A stretch of DNA of 36,806 nt, taken from the NCBI GenBank assembly GCA_947164965.1, contig CAMUYR010000035.1:1-36806 (forward strand), read 5' to 3'. The notes under the pieces were generated by a model. It made no database searches. It was not told the origin of the DNA and worked only from the letters and a program-made list of their open reading frames with translations. The position numbers and the translations under genes were made by a program. How positions within the stretch are numbered: the first letter of the stretch is position 1; each line of letters begins with the position of its first letter. Positions 7,018 through 15,895 of this stretch are shown here, in pieces. This DNA comes from an uncultured Prevotella sp. Lineage in GTDB: Bacteria; Bacteroidota; Bacteroidia; Bacteroidales; Bacteroidaceae.

Positions 7018-8511
7018 TTACTTTTTAAAATACTTTCCAATAACGGGGAGACCGCCCAAGGGCAGGTCGCGCTTGATGACAACACCCAAGAAGAGCAGTA
7101 CGATAAGGGTATTGACTGGCAACGATACCAATAGCGATTCGCTGCCTCTGACGAAGTACATCGCCACAAATGCCATCATAGCCAGACAGACATACAGGGC
7201 CATATCCTTCAAAGGATAGGCTATCGGATAATAACGCTGACCTATGAAGTAGGACAGGACCATCGACGTGGCATAGGCTGCAAAGCCAGCCCAAGCACAA
7301 GCCATATAACTGTAGTGTGGTATCAGCAGAATGTCGATCACAATCAGGACGACTGCTCCGATACCAGAGAAATAGGCACCCCAGATAGTACGGTCAGTCA
7401 GCTTATACCAGAACGACAGATTGAAGAAGACGCCAAACATAATCTCCGCTGCCATCACTATCGGCACAACACGCAAGCCTTCCCAATAGCTCTTGCCAAC
7501 CACATACTTCAGTATGTCGAGATAGCCCATCACCACCAGAAAGGCCAGCAGGGTGAAGATCAGATAATACTTCATAGCCTGGGCGTAGGTCTCGCGATTG
7601 TCCTTATCTTTGGATTTGCCAAACACAAACGGCTCATAGGCAAAGCGGAAAGCCTGGGTTATCATCACCATTATCATCGCTATCTTGATACAAGCGCCGT
7701 AGATACCCAGCTGTTCTCGAGCAGCCTCTTGCGATCCGTCATAGAAATAGGGGAAGAGAATCTGCGATGCTGCCTGATTCAACTGTCCTGCCAATCCCAT
7801 CACCAGCAAAGGCCATGTGTAGCTGAGCATCCGCTTACAGGTTGCCTTGTCAATGTCGAAGGGCACACCTGTCCATTCCTTCCAAAGCATCAGCAGCGTA
7901 GCACAAGTACAGAAGAGGTTGATATAGAATACAAAGGCCACATCGAGTGTGAACTGCTCATCATAGATACCAAACGGATTCAGCTTCAGGGCTGGTAATA
8001 TAATAAGGTATAGAATGTTGAGCGTGATATTCATCACGATATTGATGATCTTCAGAAGGGCAAAGCGTATGGGTCTGTGTTGATAACGCAGATAAGCAAA
8101 GGGAATCGCCATAAAGGCATCGATAGCCACTGTGATAAACATCACCATCACATATTCAGGATGGTCTGCATAGCCTATGGTTGATGCTATAGGATGCAGG
8201 AACAACAAGACAATCTGGATGGAGATAAAGGATGTGGCCATCAACATCGTCAGTGTGGAGGAATAAACCTTATCAGGGTCCTCGCCCTCTTTGCTCATAA
8301 AGCGGAAGAAGGTGGTCTCCATACCGTATGTCAGCAGGATGATCAGCAGCGATACGTAGGCATAGACATTAGTGATAATGCCATATTCGCCTCCAGAGGC
8401 TGCGAAGCGAGCTGTCTGGATGGGCACCAACAGATAGTTGATAAATCGTGCGACGATGCTGCTCAGCCCGTATATCGCCGTATCTTTTGCCAGTGATTTC
8501 AGATTAGCCAT
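7018..8511 (-). CDS. Polysaccharide biosynthesis flippase (Wzx/MATE-like)
   Basis: 497 residues, strongly hydrophobic with about 12-14 membrane segments. The N-terminus (LAKDTAIYGLSSIVARFINY) is typical of the polysaccharide-transporter/oligosaccharide-flippase branch of the MOP superfamily. Such proteins flip undecaprenyl-linked sugars across the inner membrane. There are no glycosyltransferases beside it, so it is a stand-alone copy common in Bacteroidales. It begins 3 nt after the SpmA/B-like gene and ends 7 nt before the S46 peptidase, so the three are surely cotranscribed. The substrate cannot be inferred. Confidence 0.85.
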   Translation of the reverse strand: MANLKSLAKDTAIYGLSSIVARFINYLLVPIQTARFAASGGEYGIITNVYAYVSLLIILLTYGMETTFFRFMSKEGEDPDKVYSSTLTMLMATSFISIQIVLLFLHPIASTIGYADHPEYVMVMFITVAIDAFMAIPFAYLRYQHRPIRFALLKIINIVMNITLNILYLIILPALKLNPFGIYDEQFTLDVAFVFYINLFCTCATLLMLWKEWTGVPFDIDKATCKRMLSYTWPLLVMGLAGQLNQAASQILFPYFYDGSQEAAREQLGIYGACIKIAMIMVMITQAFRFAYEPFVFGKSKDKDNRETYAQAMKYYLIFTLLAFLVVMGYLDILKYVVGKSYWEGLRVVPIVMAAEIMFGVFFNLSFWYKLTDRTIWGAYFSGIGAVVLIVIDILLIPHYSYMACAWAGFAAYATSMVLSYFIGQRYYPIAYPLKDMALYVCLAMMAFVAMYFVRGSESLLVSLPVNTLIVLLFLGVVIKRDLPLGGLPVIGKYFKK

Positions 8512-8514
8512 AGT

Positions 8515-9747
8515 TTATCCAAAGAATAAGTAACAGATAGCGATAGCCGAAATGATACCAGCCAGATCGGCCAGCAGTCCACAGCTTACTGCGTGGCGCG
8601 TCTTACGAATACCCACAGAGCCGAAGTAAACAGCCAGAACATAGAATGTGGTATCCGTAGAGCCTTGGAAGATACAAGACAGGCGACCCACAAATGAATC
8701 AGCACCATAGGTCGTCATAGCGTCCACCATCATACCGCGAGCACCACTACCGCTGAGCGGTTTCATCAGAGCTGTTGGCATCGCGTCTACCCACTCGGCA
8801 TTCATACCTGTCACTTCCACACACCATCTCATACTGCCTATCAGCATATCCATAGCTCCTGAGGCACGGAACACGCCAATGCCCACAAGGATAGCTACCA
8901 GATAAGGGATGATGCGGACAGCTGTCTGGAAACCGTCTTTAGCCCCTTCGATAAAGGCATCGTAGACATTGACTTTCTTTCTGACACCTGCCACTATGAA
9001 ACCTGTGATAATCGTCATCAGCAGAATGTTGGCTATCGTTGTGCTGACGCGATTCATCGTTTCAGGTGACATCTGTGCAAAGCTCCAGATAACACCAGCC
9101 ACTACCAGACAGGCTCCGCCTAACGTCAGCAACATGGTGCGATTCAGCAGGTTGATGCGCTGATAGAAGGAAGTGACGATAATGCCTGCCAGCGTTGAGA
9201 AGAAGGTAGCCAACAAGATGGGTATGAAGATATCCGTAGGTTGGGCTGCACCCATCTGGGCTCTATACACCATGATAGAGACGGGAATCAGCGTCAGACC
9301 GCTGGTGTTCAGCACCAGGAACATAATCATAGGGTTCGAAGCGGAGTCCTTCTTGGGATTCAACTCCTGCAACTGTTCCATTGCCTTCAGTCCTAGGGGC
9401 GTGGCGGCATTGTCCAGTCCCAGCATATTAGCTGCAATATTCATGAAGATGCTACCCGTTACAGGGTGTCCTTTTGGAATATCAGGAAACAGTTTGGTGA
9501 ATACTGGCGACAGCAGTCGGGCCAACACATTGACCACACCACCCTTCTCTCCTACTCGCATCACACCAAGCCACAGAGCTAACACACCCGTCAAACCCAA
9601 TGATATCTCGAATGCCGTCTTCGACGACGAGAATGTCGAATCCATCATAGCTGGAAACACATCGAAATCACCCCAAAACAGTAGTTTCACCAAGGCTATT
9701 ACAAAAGCCACCAGGAAGAAAGCTACCCAAATATAATTCAGTACCAT
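8515..9747 (-). CDS. Nucleoside-recognition (Gate) membrane protein, SpmA-SpmB fusion type
   Basis: 410 residues with about 10 membrane segments. The N-terminal half resembles SpmA (NIAANMLGLDNAATPLG motif, residues about 107-123). The C-terminal half resembles SpmB (PLSGSGARGMMVD and a conserved GSTDTTFYV motif). In endospore formers these are separate spore maturation proteins; in Bacteroidota one fused gene is common and its function is unknown, with transport of a nucleoside-like or other small molecule being only a guess. First gene of the operon with the flippase and S46 peptidase, preceded by a near-consensus promoter. Confidence 0.85.
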   Translation of the reverse strand: MVLNYIWVAFFLVAFVIALVKLLFWGDFDVFPAMMDSTFSSSKTAFEISLGLTGVLALWLGVMRVGEKGGVVNVLARLLSPVFTKLFPDIPKGHPVTGSIFMNIAANMLGLDNAATPLGLKAMEQLQELNPKKDSASNPMIMFLVLNTSGLTLIPVSIMVYRAQMGAAQPTDIFIPILLATFFSTLAGIIVTSFYQRINLLNRTMLLTLGGACLVVAGVIWSFAQMSPETMNRVSTTIANILLMTIITGFIVAGVRKKVNVYDAFIEGAKDGFQTAVRIIPYLVAILVGIGVFRASGAMDMLIGSMRWCVEVTGMNAEWVDAMPTALMKPLSGSGARGMMVDAMTTYGADSFVGRLSCIFQGSTDTTFYVLAVYFGSVGIRKTRHAVSCGLLADLAGIISAIAICYLFFG

Positions 9748-9783
9748 ATCCTATCTATTCGTCGTTATCTGTTAATATGACTG

Positions 9784-9814
9784 CAAAGGTAGTGCAAACC
9801 TAACGAAAAGCAAA
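9784..9814 (-). promoter_or_regulatory. Promoter of the SpmA/B-flippase-DPP7 operon
   Basis: Minus-strand TACCTTTG (plus 9784-9791) and TTTG (plus 9811-9814), 19 nt apart, about 37 nt upstream of the ATG. Confidence 0.75.
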
Positions 9815-9857
9815 ATAAATTACGATTTATTTTCATTTCAGCAAAAAAGAGGACAGC

Positions 9858-9887
9858 AAAAAAAGAGCGATTGCATCGCGCAATCGC
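9858..9887 (-). terminator. Intrinsic terminator of the 558-residue LruC lipoprotein gene
   Basis: Stem GCGATTG/CAATCGC (9867-9873 with 9881-9887), 7-nt loop. Read on the minus strand it is followed by CTC and a run of seven T. Confidence 0.8.
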
Positions 9888-9926
9888 CCCTTCCAAAGTT
9901 ATAATGATTTGTATTTGATGTCGAAA

Positions 9927-11603
9927 TTACTCAGCACTTGTTGTTTGTGCCCACCATCTTGAAGTAAAGCTATTTGCAGTAGCCCATTGTATAAAGAGAG
10001 GATACTCATCTTTAATGCTACTATGCTCAGGCATAATTTCAAAGTCTGTGCCTACAGCCAGCTTACAAGCAGGCTCACCCTTCTCTGCTGTCAACTCTTC
10101 CCAAACACCATTCTTCTGTACAAAGATAGGAATATTCTTTGCTGCAGTGGCATCTGCAATAGCCTTAGTATAAGGAATAACAACAGGCTCGTGCTCAGGG
10201 CCATCACCAGTATTGATCATAACATTAGTGTTCTCGCCCCAAAGTCCGTGAACCTCTGTGCCACCAACAACCTTGCCTTCAACCAGCTCACCACCAACAA
10301 CAAGAGGCAGTGTACCACCAGCAGCTACCAGCAACAATTCAGCCTCACCAGCATCTCCATATTTAACGTCAATAACAACATCGTTGAAGTCGAAGTCAGA
10401 AGCTTGTGTTGCACTCAAGTCCTCAGCAATGATACGGAGATCATAGACTGGTTCATCGCTTGTTCTCTTGAGACCTTCAACAATACATACAATCCAGTCA
10501 GAATAGTAACCGTCTGCACAGCCTGGAATTACCCAGTAGTCACGCTCCCATACAGGATAAGCTCCTTCTGTTCCTGCAGGAACAACTCTGTGAGCATACT
10601 GATTGGTGTTGTTTTTCAAATAAGGTACACCACTCTCATTACAACGAATGCCGTCGTGATGAACCGGTTCCCATGTTCCATTTCCTAGATCTTCATAAGT
10701 ATCCCAACCATCAGGGAATGCATAAAGATCAGTGAGATCAACCTGTGCCTCATAATCGAAACCTACGAAATTTCGATTGAACTTATCTGTAACAGGATCA
10801 CCAAGGTTATCATCAATGACATCTTTGTTGGCATCTGCCCATCTGTCAATTTCAGCAGCACTGATTATAACATACTTATCATTATGCTGAATACTTCCAT
10901 TGGTCTCATGCCAGCCAAAGCAGTCAGACTTAGAGTCAACCATCAGCATAATAGCATCGCTATGATAAACTTTACGATCATTAAAATCAATAGGTGTGCC
11001 ATTCTCATAATGAGTTTGGGGAATCAACGCGCCATCCCATACATTACCATTAACAGAACATGTGGCATTGTTATAATTGTTGATGTGGTCATTATCAGAA
11101 CCCGCAGTCAACTTATCCATGTGAGCACTACCAGCCTCTTGCTTATCTCCAAAAGTATACTTCTCAGTGCTATACTGGCTCAAAGCTTCTGTTCCATCAT
11201 TCAAAGGATCAGAATTTCCTTTATACACATCCTGAACAAAGAAATCCTTATAGTTTACAGAAATTCCCTCAGGTTGATTGTTGTACTGGAAATACTTCTG
11301 TACACGAAGCTTCTGCGCTGGTGTAAGCACACTGGGTACGTTTTTGTAGGTTGCACCCCACATGTTAGCATCGGCATCATGTCCGCGAGTGATTGCCTTG
11401 CTGGCATTAAATGAGAGACGAGAGTTGAAACCCCAGTCCTGATTAGAGGCAACACTACCACCAATGTAATTGACAAAAGCCTTTTCGTAGTTGGCCTTGT
11501 CTTCAGCTCTTTGGAGGTCTTCCTGACTCACTGTTTGAAAATCATTTTTCGTGCAACTTGCCAAAGCTGCGAGGGCAATGCCCATCATCAAATACTTTTT
11601 CAT
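9927..11603 (-). CDS. LruC-domain lipoprotein (558 aa)
   Basis: Lipoprotein signal with lipobox LASC, Cys17 followed by TKND. After an N-terminal region with the motif NQDWGFNSRLS (compare DPNxxW in the neighbours) come a long Asn/Asp/Tyr-rich middle and, near residue 400, the Asp-rich loop DFDFNDVVIDV characteristic of LruC/DUF4842-type domains. The C-terminus (FIQWA...WWAQ) fits the aromatic tail of that domain. Likely anchored in the outer membrane, possibly surface-exposed. It has its own -7 box (11665-11672) and terminator, so it is a separate unit from the three-gene LruC operon upstream. Function unknown; a Ca2+-binding surface protein is a reasonable but unproven reading. Confidence 0.8.
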   Translation of the reverse strand: MKKYLMMGIALAALASCTKNDFQTVSQEDLQRAEDKANYEKAFVNYIGGSVASNQDWGFNSRLSFNASKAITRGHDADANMWGATYKNVPSVLTPAQKLRVQKYFQYNNQPEGISVNYKDFFVQDVYKGNSDPLNDGTEALSQYSTEKYTFGDKQEAGSAHMDKLTAGSDNDHINNYNNATCSVNGNVWDGALIPQTHYENGTPIDFNDRKVYHSDAIMLMVDSKSDCFGWHETNGSIQHNDKYVIISAAEIDRWADANKDVIDDNLGDPVTDKFNRNFVGFDYEAQVDLTDLYAFPDGWDTYEDLGNGTWEPVHHDGIRCNESGVPYLKNNTNQYAHRVVPAGTEGAYPVWERDYWVIPGCADGYYSDWIVCIVEGLKRTSDEPVYDLRIIAEDLSATQASDFDFNDVVIDVKYGDAGEAELLLVAAGGTLPLVVGGELVEGKVVGGTEVHGLWGENTNVMINTGDGPEHEPVVIPYTKAIADATAAKNIPIFVQKNGVWEELTAEKGEPACKLAVGTDFEIMPEHSSIKDEYPLFIQWATANSFTSRWWAQTTSAE

Positions 11604-11664
11604 TGTTTGTCGATTTTTAGAGATTTATAAATAATTGTTATGTTCGTCGTTGAATTTGTGTTTG

Positions 11665-11672
11665 CAAAATTA
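11665..11672 (-). promoter_or_regulatory. -7 box of the 558-aa LruC lipoprotein
   Basis: TAATTTTG on the minus strand about 60 nt upstream of the ATG. No convincing -33 element at 19-20 nt. Confidence 0.45.
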
Positions 11673-11785
11673 ATAAAAAAATAAATATGTTAGGTATTTG
11701 AAATGTTAATAAATCAAAAAGAATGCGTAATCGTTGACGCATTACGGGTTAATGATAGAGGAAATAAAGTAATTGGCAGAAAAAC

Positions 11786-11823
11786 AAAAAGATGTAGGAA
11801 TCTTTTCGAATCTACACCTTTTT
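11786..11823. terminator. Hairpin terminator after the three-gene LruC operon
   Basis: A 12-bp stem (11786-11797 with 11812-11823; one G-T type mismatch) that begins with AAAAA and ends with TTTTT, so it can terminate in either direction. It lies 30 nt after the stop of the minus-strand gene at 11853. Confidence 0.75.
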
Positions 11824-11852
11824 ATATTATATATAGATCACTTTCGAGGCAA

Positions 11853-13160
11853 TCAGTAGACCATTTTACTTTGTGCATATTTATTCAGATACCAATCTTG
11901 GGCTTTGTTACGATCGGAGCCCCACTCTCCAAACGAATGGCCCTGATACTGGTATGCGCCATAGAGCACGCCGTCCTTATAGCTGCCAATACCATTGCCG
12001 CTCAGGGGATAACGGAACTGGCTGTATGGTATCTCCAGAGCCCAGCTGAAGCCGTCGTAATAGGCACTTTCCTTACCTTCGTAGATAGAGAAGAGCGTTT
12101 CGCAGAACTTATAATTGTACTTATGTACCTCCCAACGGGCCGTGTTATAATAGTAGGCGATAAAGGGATCCAAGTTCCAGAAACCGATCTCTGAGGCTAT
12201 TGCCTTATTGAATACGACGTTATAGCTCACCGTCACTGGATTCCATTCCGTACTACCAGCACTTGTGGTGTGCGACACGTTGAACTTCCAACGCTCCACC
12301 GTGCCATTATTATTCGTCTTCACGCGGAAGGCGGCATGTGCGTCGTCAAAGAGTTTTAATACGGCATAGCCGTCTCGTCCCTCAATCTTCAGATTCTTAT
12401 CCTCTATGATAAAACCTTCAGCTTCAGGATCCTTAATAAAGGTATTCTTCTCTGTTGTCGTCGTGATATCATACAAATCTGCATATTTGACACCATTCAG
12501 ACGGATAGCTGCTGCTATCTGTTTGGTAGTACCAATGGCCTGCAACGTGACATGCAGACGGATAGCCATCTCGTTGACATACTCCTTCTGCACCTTCAGC
12601 ACCAAATCGTTATAGCCCCATCCTTTATCGTTGGGATCTGGCTCAGGGTACGAAGCACAGTAGCAGTAGTAGACTGTCATAGGCTCTGGCGTTTTCAGAA
12701 TACTGCCGATATGAGCGATTGGCGATGTGAAATCGACAACAGAACTGGAAGATACAGGCGCAGAAACTACCGTATATTGTTCCTTGCCATTTTCATCCTC
12801 CGTGATAGCCGCTACATAGACCGCTTGGGCTATCGTTGGCACCGAGTATCTGACGGTTGTCTGTTTATTCTCAGTCGCATTCCTGCTTCCCAGCACTTCC
12901 GCTTCTCTGCTGGTATAGGGGTCTTCAGAAAGGATTTCTATGCGTTTCACACCGCTTATGTTGGGATACACCTTCATCACCCAGTCGTTCATCAGCGACC
13001 AGGTATGGTTGGGGTCTACCTTGTCGTTATGGAAGGTTATCTTCTTGATAGTGTCAGTCACCTGCTTGTCAAACAGATTCTTGTTACACGACGTAGTAGA
13101 AGTAATCATAGCCGCAAGCGCAGCTATGATTACTATCGTGGATATAGCGGTTTTCTTCAT
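11853..13160 (-). CDS. LruC-like lipoprotein (435 aa), third gene of the LruC operon
   Basis: Lipoprotein signal with Cys25 (TTSC) followed by NKNLFDK. The shared N-terminal module is clear: VDPNHTWSLMND, then RIEILSEDPYTSREAEVLGS and AVYVAA, matching both upstream paralogues. Near residue 178 is a degenerate LruC loop (NDKGWGYNDLVLKV). The C-terminal part has the aromatic EIPYSQFRYPLSG...DWYLNKYA pattern of the LruC tail. It starts 35 nt after the 891-aa gene and precedes a strong terminator, so it closes the operon. Probably an outer-membrane or surface protein; function unknown. Confidence 0.78.
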   Translation of the reverse strand: MKKTAISTIVIIAALAAMITSTTSCNKNLFDKQVTDTIKKITFHNDKVDPNHTWSLMNDWVMKVYPNISGVKRIEILSEDPYTSREAEVLGSRNATENKQTTVRYSVPTIAQAVYVAAITEDENGKEQYTVVSAPVSSSSVVDFTSPIAHIGSILKTPEPMTVYYCYCASYPEPDPNDKGWGYNDLVLKVQKEYVNEMAIRLHVTLQAIGTTKQIAAAIRLNGVKYADLYDITTTTEKNTFIKDPEAEGFIIEDKNLKIEGRDGYAVLKLFDDAHAAFRVKTNNNGTVERWKFNVSHTTSAGSTEWNPVTVSYNVVFNKAIASEIGFWNLDPFIAYYYNTARWEVHKYNYKFCETLFSIYEGKESAYYDGFSWALEIPYSQFRYPLSGNGIGSYKDGVLYGAYQYQGHSFGEWGSDRNKAQDWYLNKYAQSKMVY

Positions 13161-13195
13161 CTTATCTTTAATCCTTTCTTATTTTAAGAATGGTC

Positions 13196-15871
13196 TTAGT
13201 ATCCGAGGGTCTTCTCGTTCAGCACGTCACCTGTAGGATGGTCATACCAACTCTCTGCCTGACCAGCCTGGCTGGAGAACGTCTCGAAGCTCTGGTCACC
13301 ATCGTTGGCAGTCTGAGTGGCATTATAGATGTTGTGCACCTTTCTGGTCTCGTAAGGCCAGCTCCAGTTCTTTGGAATCACGACACCATATGGAGCTGTT
13401 CCACTACCAGACAGACGCACCTCACCCTGAGCTACAGAATAGATTGCCAAGGGCAGATGGGCTGGATTGTAGCTACCCTTCGGAATCCGGATAGTGATAG
13501 GCCGAGCCTTGTTATTACCCCATCCTGTATTAACCATCGTACCAGGATCAACACCCAACATAGCGTGCACCTCATCGCACTCCACACCGTCACGTGTATA
13601 CTTCAATACTTCGAAACCTTCCTCTTCTTCAGGATATACTGCCACCATGCCCTCTGGCACTGTTGTAGCAGGATAGAGTCGGATATTCAGATTCAGCGTA
13701 GCACCACAAGCTACCACCCTCAGATCAATATACTGATTATCAGTACTCTCCTGCACCTTGATCACCACGTCATTCAAGTCGTAGTCACCCAACTTGGTAT
13801 CCTCGAAAGCGTAGCTGTAGATTTGTTTTTCTTGCTGCTCCTCCTTTGGTTCACCATTATAACCAGGCGTACAACCTTTCTGGCCAGCAACAAATCCTTC
13901 ACTAGCATCTATCTTAAGGTTTGCTCCACCTTTTTCAACTAATACTGCACCGCCATTGCCTGTTCCTGTCTTGCCAATAGGATCGTTCACATCACCTGTT
14001 GCTCCATATCCATTCAAGATATAGTCTCTCAAAGCAACGTATGTATCAGTGCCCTGACCCTGACTAGCACCTACAGTCTTGTCATCTACACTAACAGCAA
14101 TATTATTTATAAAATAGCCATCAGTAATCGGCTCGCTACCCGTCCAGTTCAGATAGGAAACACCACCCGTCTCTACAACTGCATAACCTGTTGTAGGACC
14201 TACCCAGCTAGTATTGTTATTAGAAAGGTCGCCCACACGCATCAAAGCACCAGCAGCCATTGCTACGTAGCTTGGATCATCAGTTCCATCAGTACCGGCA
14301 CTCATCTGCAACTGGCCGCCTACATAGAAATAAGAGCCAGCTGTCATCTCAACGATATAAGCACGCATATCGTCCTCACAATACCACTGACAGGCATTGA
14401 AGATACGAGCATTGGGGGTCAAATAAGCATTCTTGTCTGTTCCACCATTAGTGATATGAGCGACACCATGATTGTAGAAATTGCTCTCACCGCCACCAGC
14501 TACGTACTGAACGCATTTGAAACTGTTGTAGTTATAGAATTTACCAAAATTATTGTTAAACTTACCTACATTGATGGTGCCACCATTATAGTTCTCAAAA
14601 CCTTCAGCATTACCATTGGTTACGTGTAATGTTCCTTCTCCTTGAACAGTTCCACCAGGCATAACAACAAGTCGTGCTTGGTTTGCCAAAATCAGCTCAG
14701 CATTCTTTGGAATATTAATAGTACCGCCATTAGCTACTACTATTACTGAGCCCGCATTTGCTTGTGCTATGTTAATGGGATTTTCACCTGTACCAGATCC
14801 ATTAGGAATGTTCCAAGTTCCGCTAACATAGACTGTTCGGCTATTTGAACCTAACTTATCGATATTCTTGCTCCAAGTACCTGTAATTTTATACTTAGTT
14901 ACAAATGTCTCATCATAGACCCAATAGCCTTCAGTAGCCTCTTCCCAATGTTTTACCTCTGCCACGTCTTGAGCCTTTACAGGCCAAGTCCATACGTTCA
15001 TCCAATTAGAACGATTCGTATTTTGGAGTTTATTGTACACCTCCCAGAACGCATCGATATAAGCATTTTTTACAGCATCCGAGGCATTCCAATCAGGGGC
15101 TGATGTTTCTGCAAAAGAACGGCAATTAGCGTCAAACCATTCTTTATCTGGCTGTGAAACCTGACCAGGATTCCAACCAAGAAAATAATTACCAGCAGCA
15201 TTCTGCCATCCGAATCCAGGCAAAGTAGCGTTGGTGTGCGAAGCTTCCTGGTCAATCACCCAATGTCCATCAGTACCATCTACCCAATAACTACCATTAT
15301 GATCATCAACTACATTTTCATCTGTCGGCTCCTTAGCACCCTCCAAGAAAGATGCTGCATATTCTGCTGTTACTGTAATGTCTGGCACTTCAGGTGCAGC
15401 CATTGATCTGCGTGGGGCATTTGCTGTAGCCGCTCCAATCTGAAGGTCAAGTTTACCATTAACAACAGGAGCAGTTCTGTAGAAAGAATAGCCATGAGAA
15501 TTAGTAACACCAACCATCAGACTCTTCTTGCCAGAAGGGTATGTGAAATCAGCATTGAATGTCTTTCCGTTCTCTATTTCTCCTTGGGCCAAGACATAAC
15601 CTACTCCATCTACCAACGGGTCGTTAGAGAAGATTTTCACATTATAAGTTTCACCATAGTCAACATCTATACCTACATTGGCTGTAGCATTTGACGTCAT
15701 ACTCCACGACTGGTTGGGATCAATCTCAAATCCCAGAGCCAGTTCGGCATTAGCCAAAGCTTCTTCCTCGCTCACTCGATACTGCTCTATCGTATCGAAC
15801 TTGTGACAACCGGCCAACACTGCGGTCATGGCTAGTGCTGCCAATCCTTTTACATAATTCATTTTCATCAT
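13196..15871 (-). CDS. LruC/DUF4842-domain lipoprotein with beta-helix-like region (891 aa), second gene of the LruC operon
   Basis: Lipobox VLAGC (Cys22) followed by HKFD. Layout: N-terminal module with VSEEEALANAELAL and DPNQSWSM (about residues 35-60); a junction NAPRRS near 150; a Trp-rich stretch; a long Gly/Asn/Thr-rich run (about 350-620) with beta-helix-like spacing (GTINI, GTVQGEGTLHV, GGTINVG); then GDYDLNDVVIKVQE (about 694) and the conserved TLNLNIRLYP and APYGVVIP blocks of the C-terminal LruC/DUF4842 domain. Either of two adjacent ATGs could start it. The gap to the upstream 828-aa gene is 24 nt. It looks like a large surface adhesin or structural lipoprotein; this is inference. 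Confidence 0.8.
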   Translation of the reverse strand: MMKMNYVKGLAALAMTAVLAGCHKFDTIEQYRVSEEEALANAELALGFEIDPNQSWSMTSNATANVGIDVDYGETYNVKIFSNDPLVDGVGYVLAQGEIENGKTFNADFTYPSGKKSLMVGVTNSHGYSFYRTAPVVNGKLDLQIGAATANAPRRSMAAPEVPDITVTAEYAASFLEGAKEPTDENVVDDHNGSYWVDGTDGHWVIDQEASHTNATLPGFGWQNAAGNYFLGWNPGQVSQPDKEWFDANCRSFAETSAPDWNASDAVKNAYIDAFWEVYNKLQNTNRSNWMNVWTWPVKAQDVAEVKHWEEATEGYWVYDETFVTKYKITGTWSKNIDKLGSNSRTVYVSGTWNIPNGSGTGENPINIAQANAGSVIVVANGGTINIPKNAELILANQARLVVMPGGTVQGEGTLHVTNGNAEGFENYNGGTINVGKFNNNFGKFYNYNSFKCVQYVAGGGESNFYNHGVAHITNGGTDKNAYLTPNARIFNACQWYCEDDMRAYIVEMTAGSYFYVGGQLQMSAGTDGTDDPSYVAMAAGALMRVGDLSNNNTSWVGPTTGYAVVETGGVSYLNWTGSEPITDGYFINNIAVSVDDKTVGASQGQGTDTYVALRDYILNGYGATGDVNDPIGKTGTGNGGAVLVEKGGANLKIDASEGFVAGQKGCTPGYNGEPKEEQQEKQIYSYAFEDTKLGDYDLNDVVIKVQESTDNQYIDLRVVACGATLNLNIRLYPATTVPEGMVAVYPEEEEGFEVLKYTRDGVECDEVHAMLGVDPGTMVNTGWGNNKARPITIRIPKGSYNPAHLPLAIYSVAQGEVRLSGSGTAPYGVVIPKNWSWPYETRKVHNIYNATQTANDGDQSFETFSSQAGQAESWYDHPTGDVLNEKTLGY

Positions 15872-15895
15872 ATTATCGATTTGTTTAACATTTCA

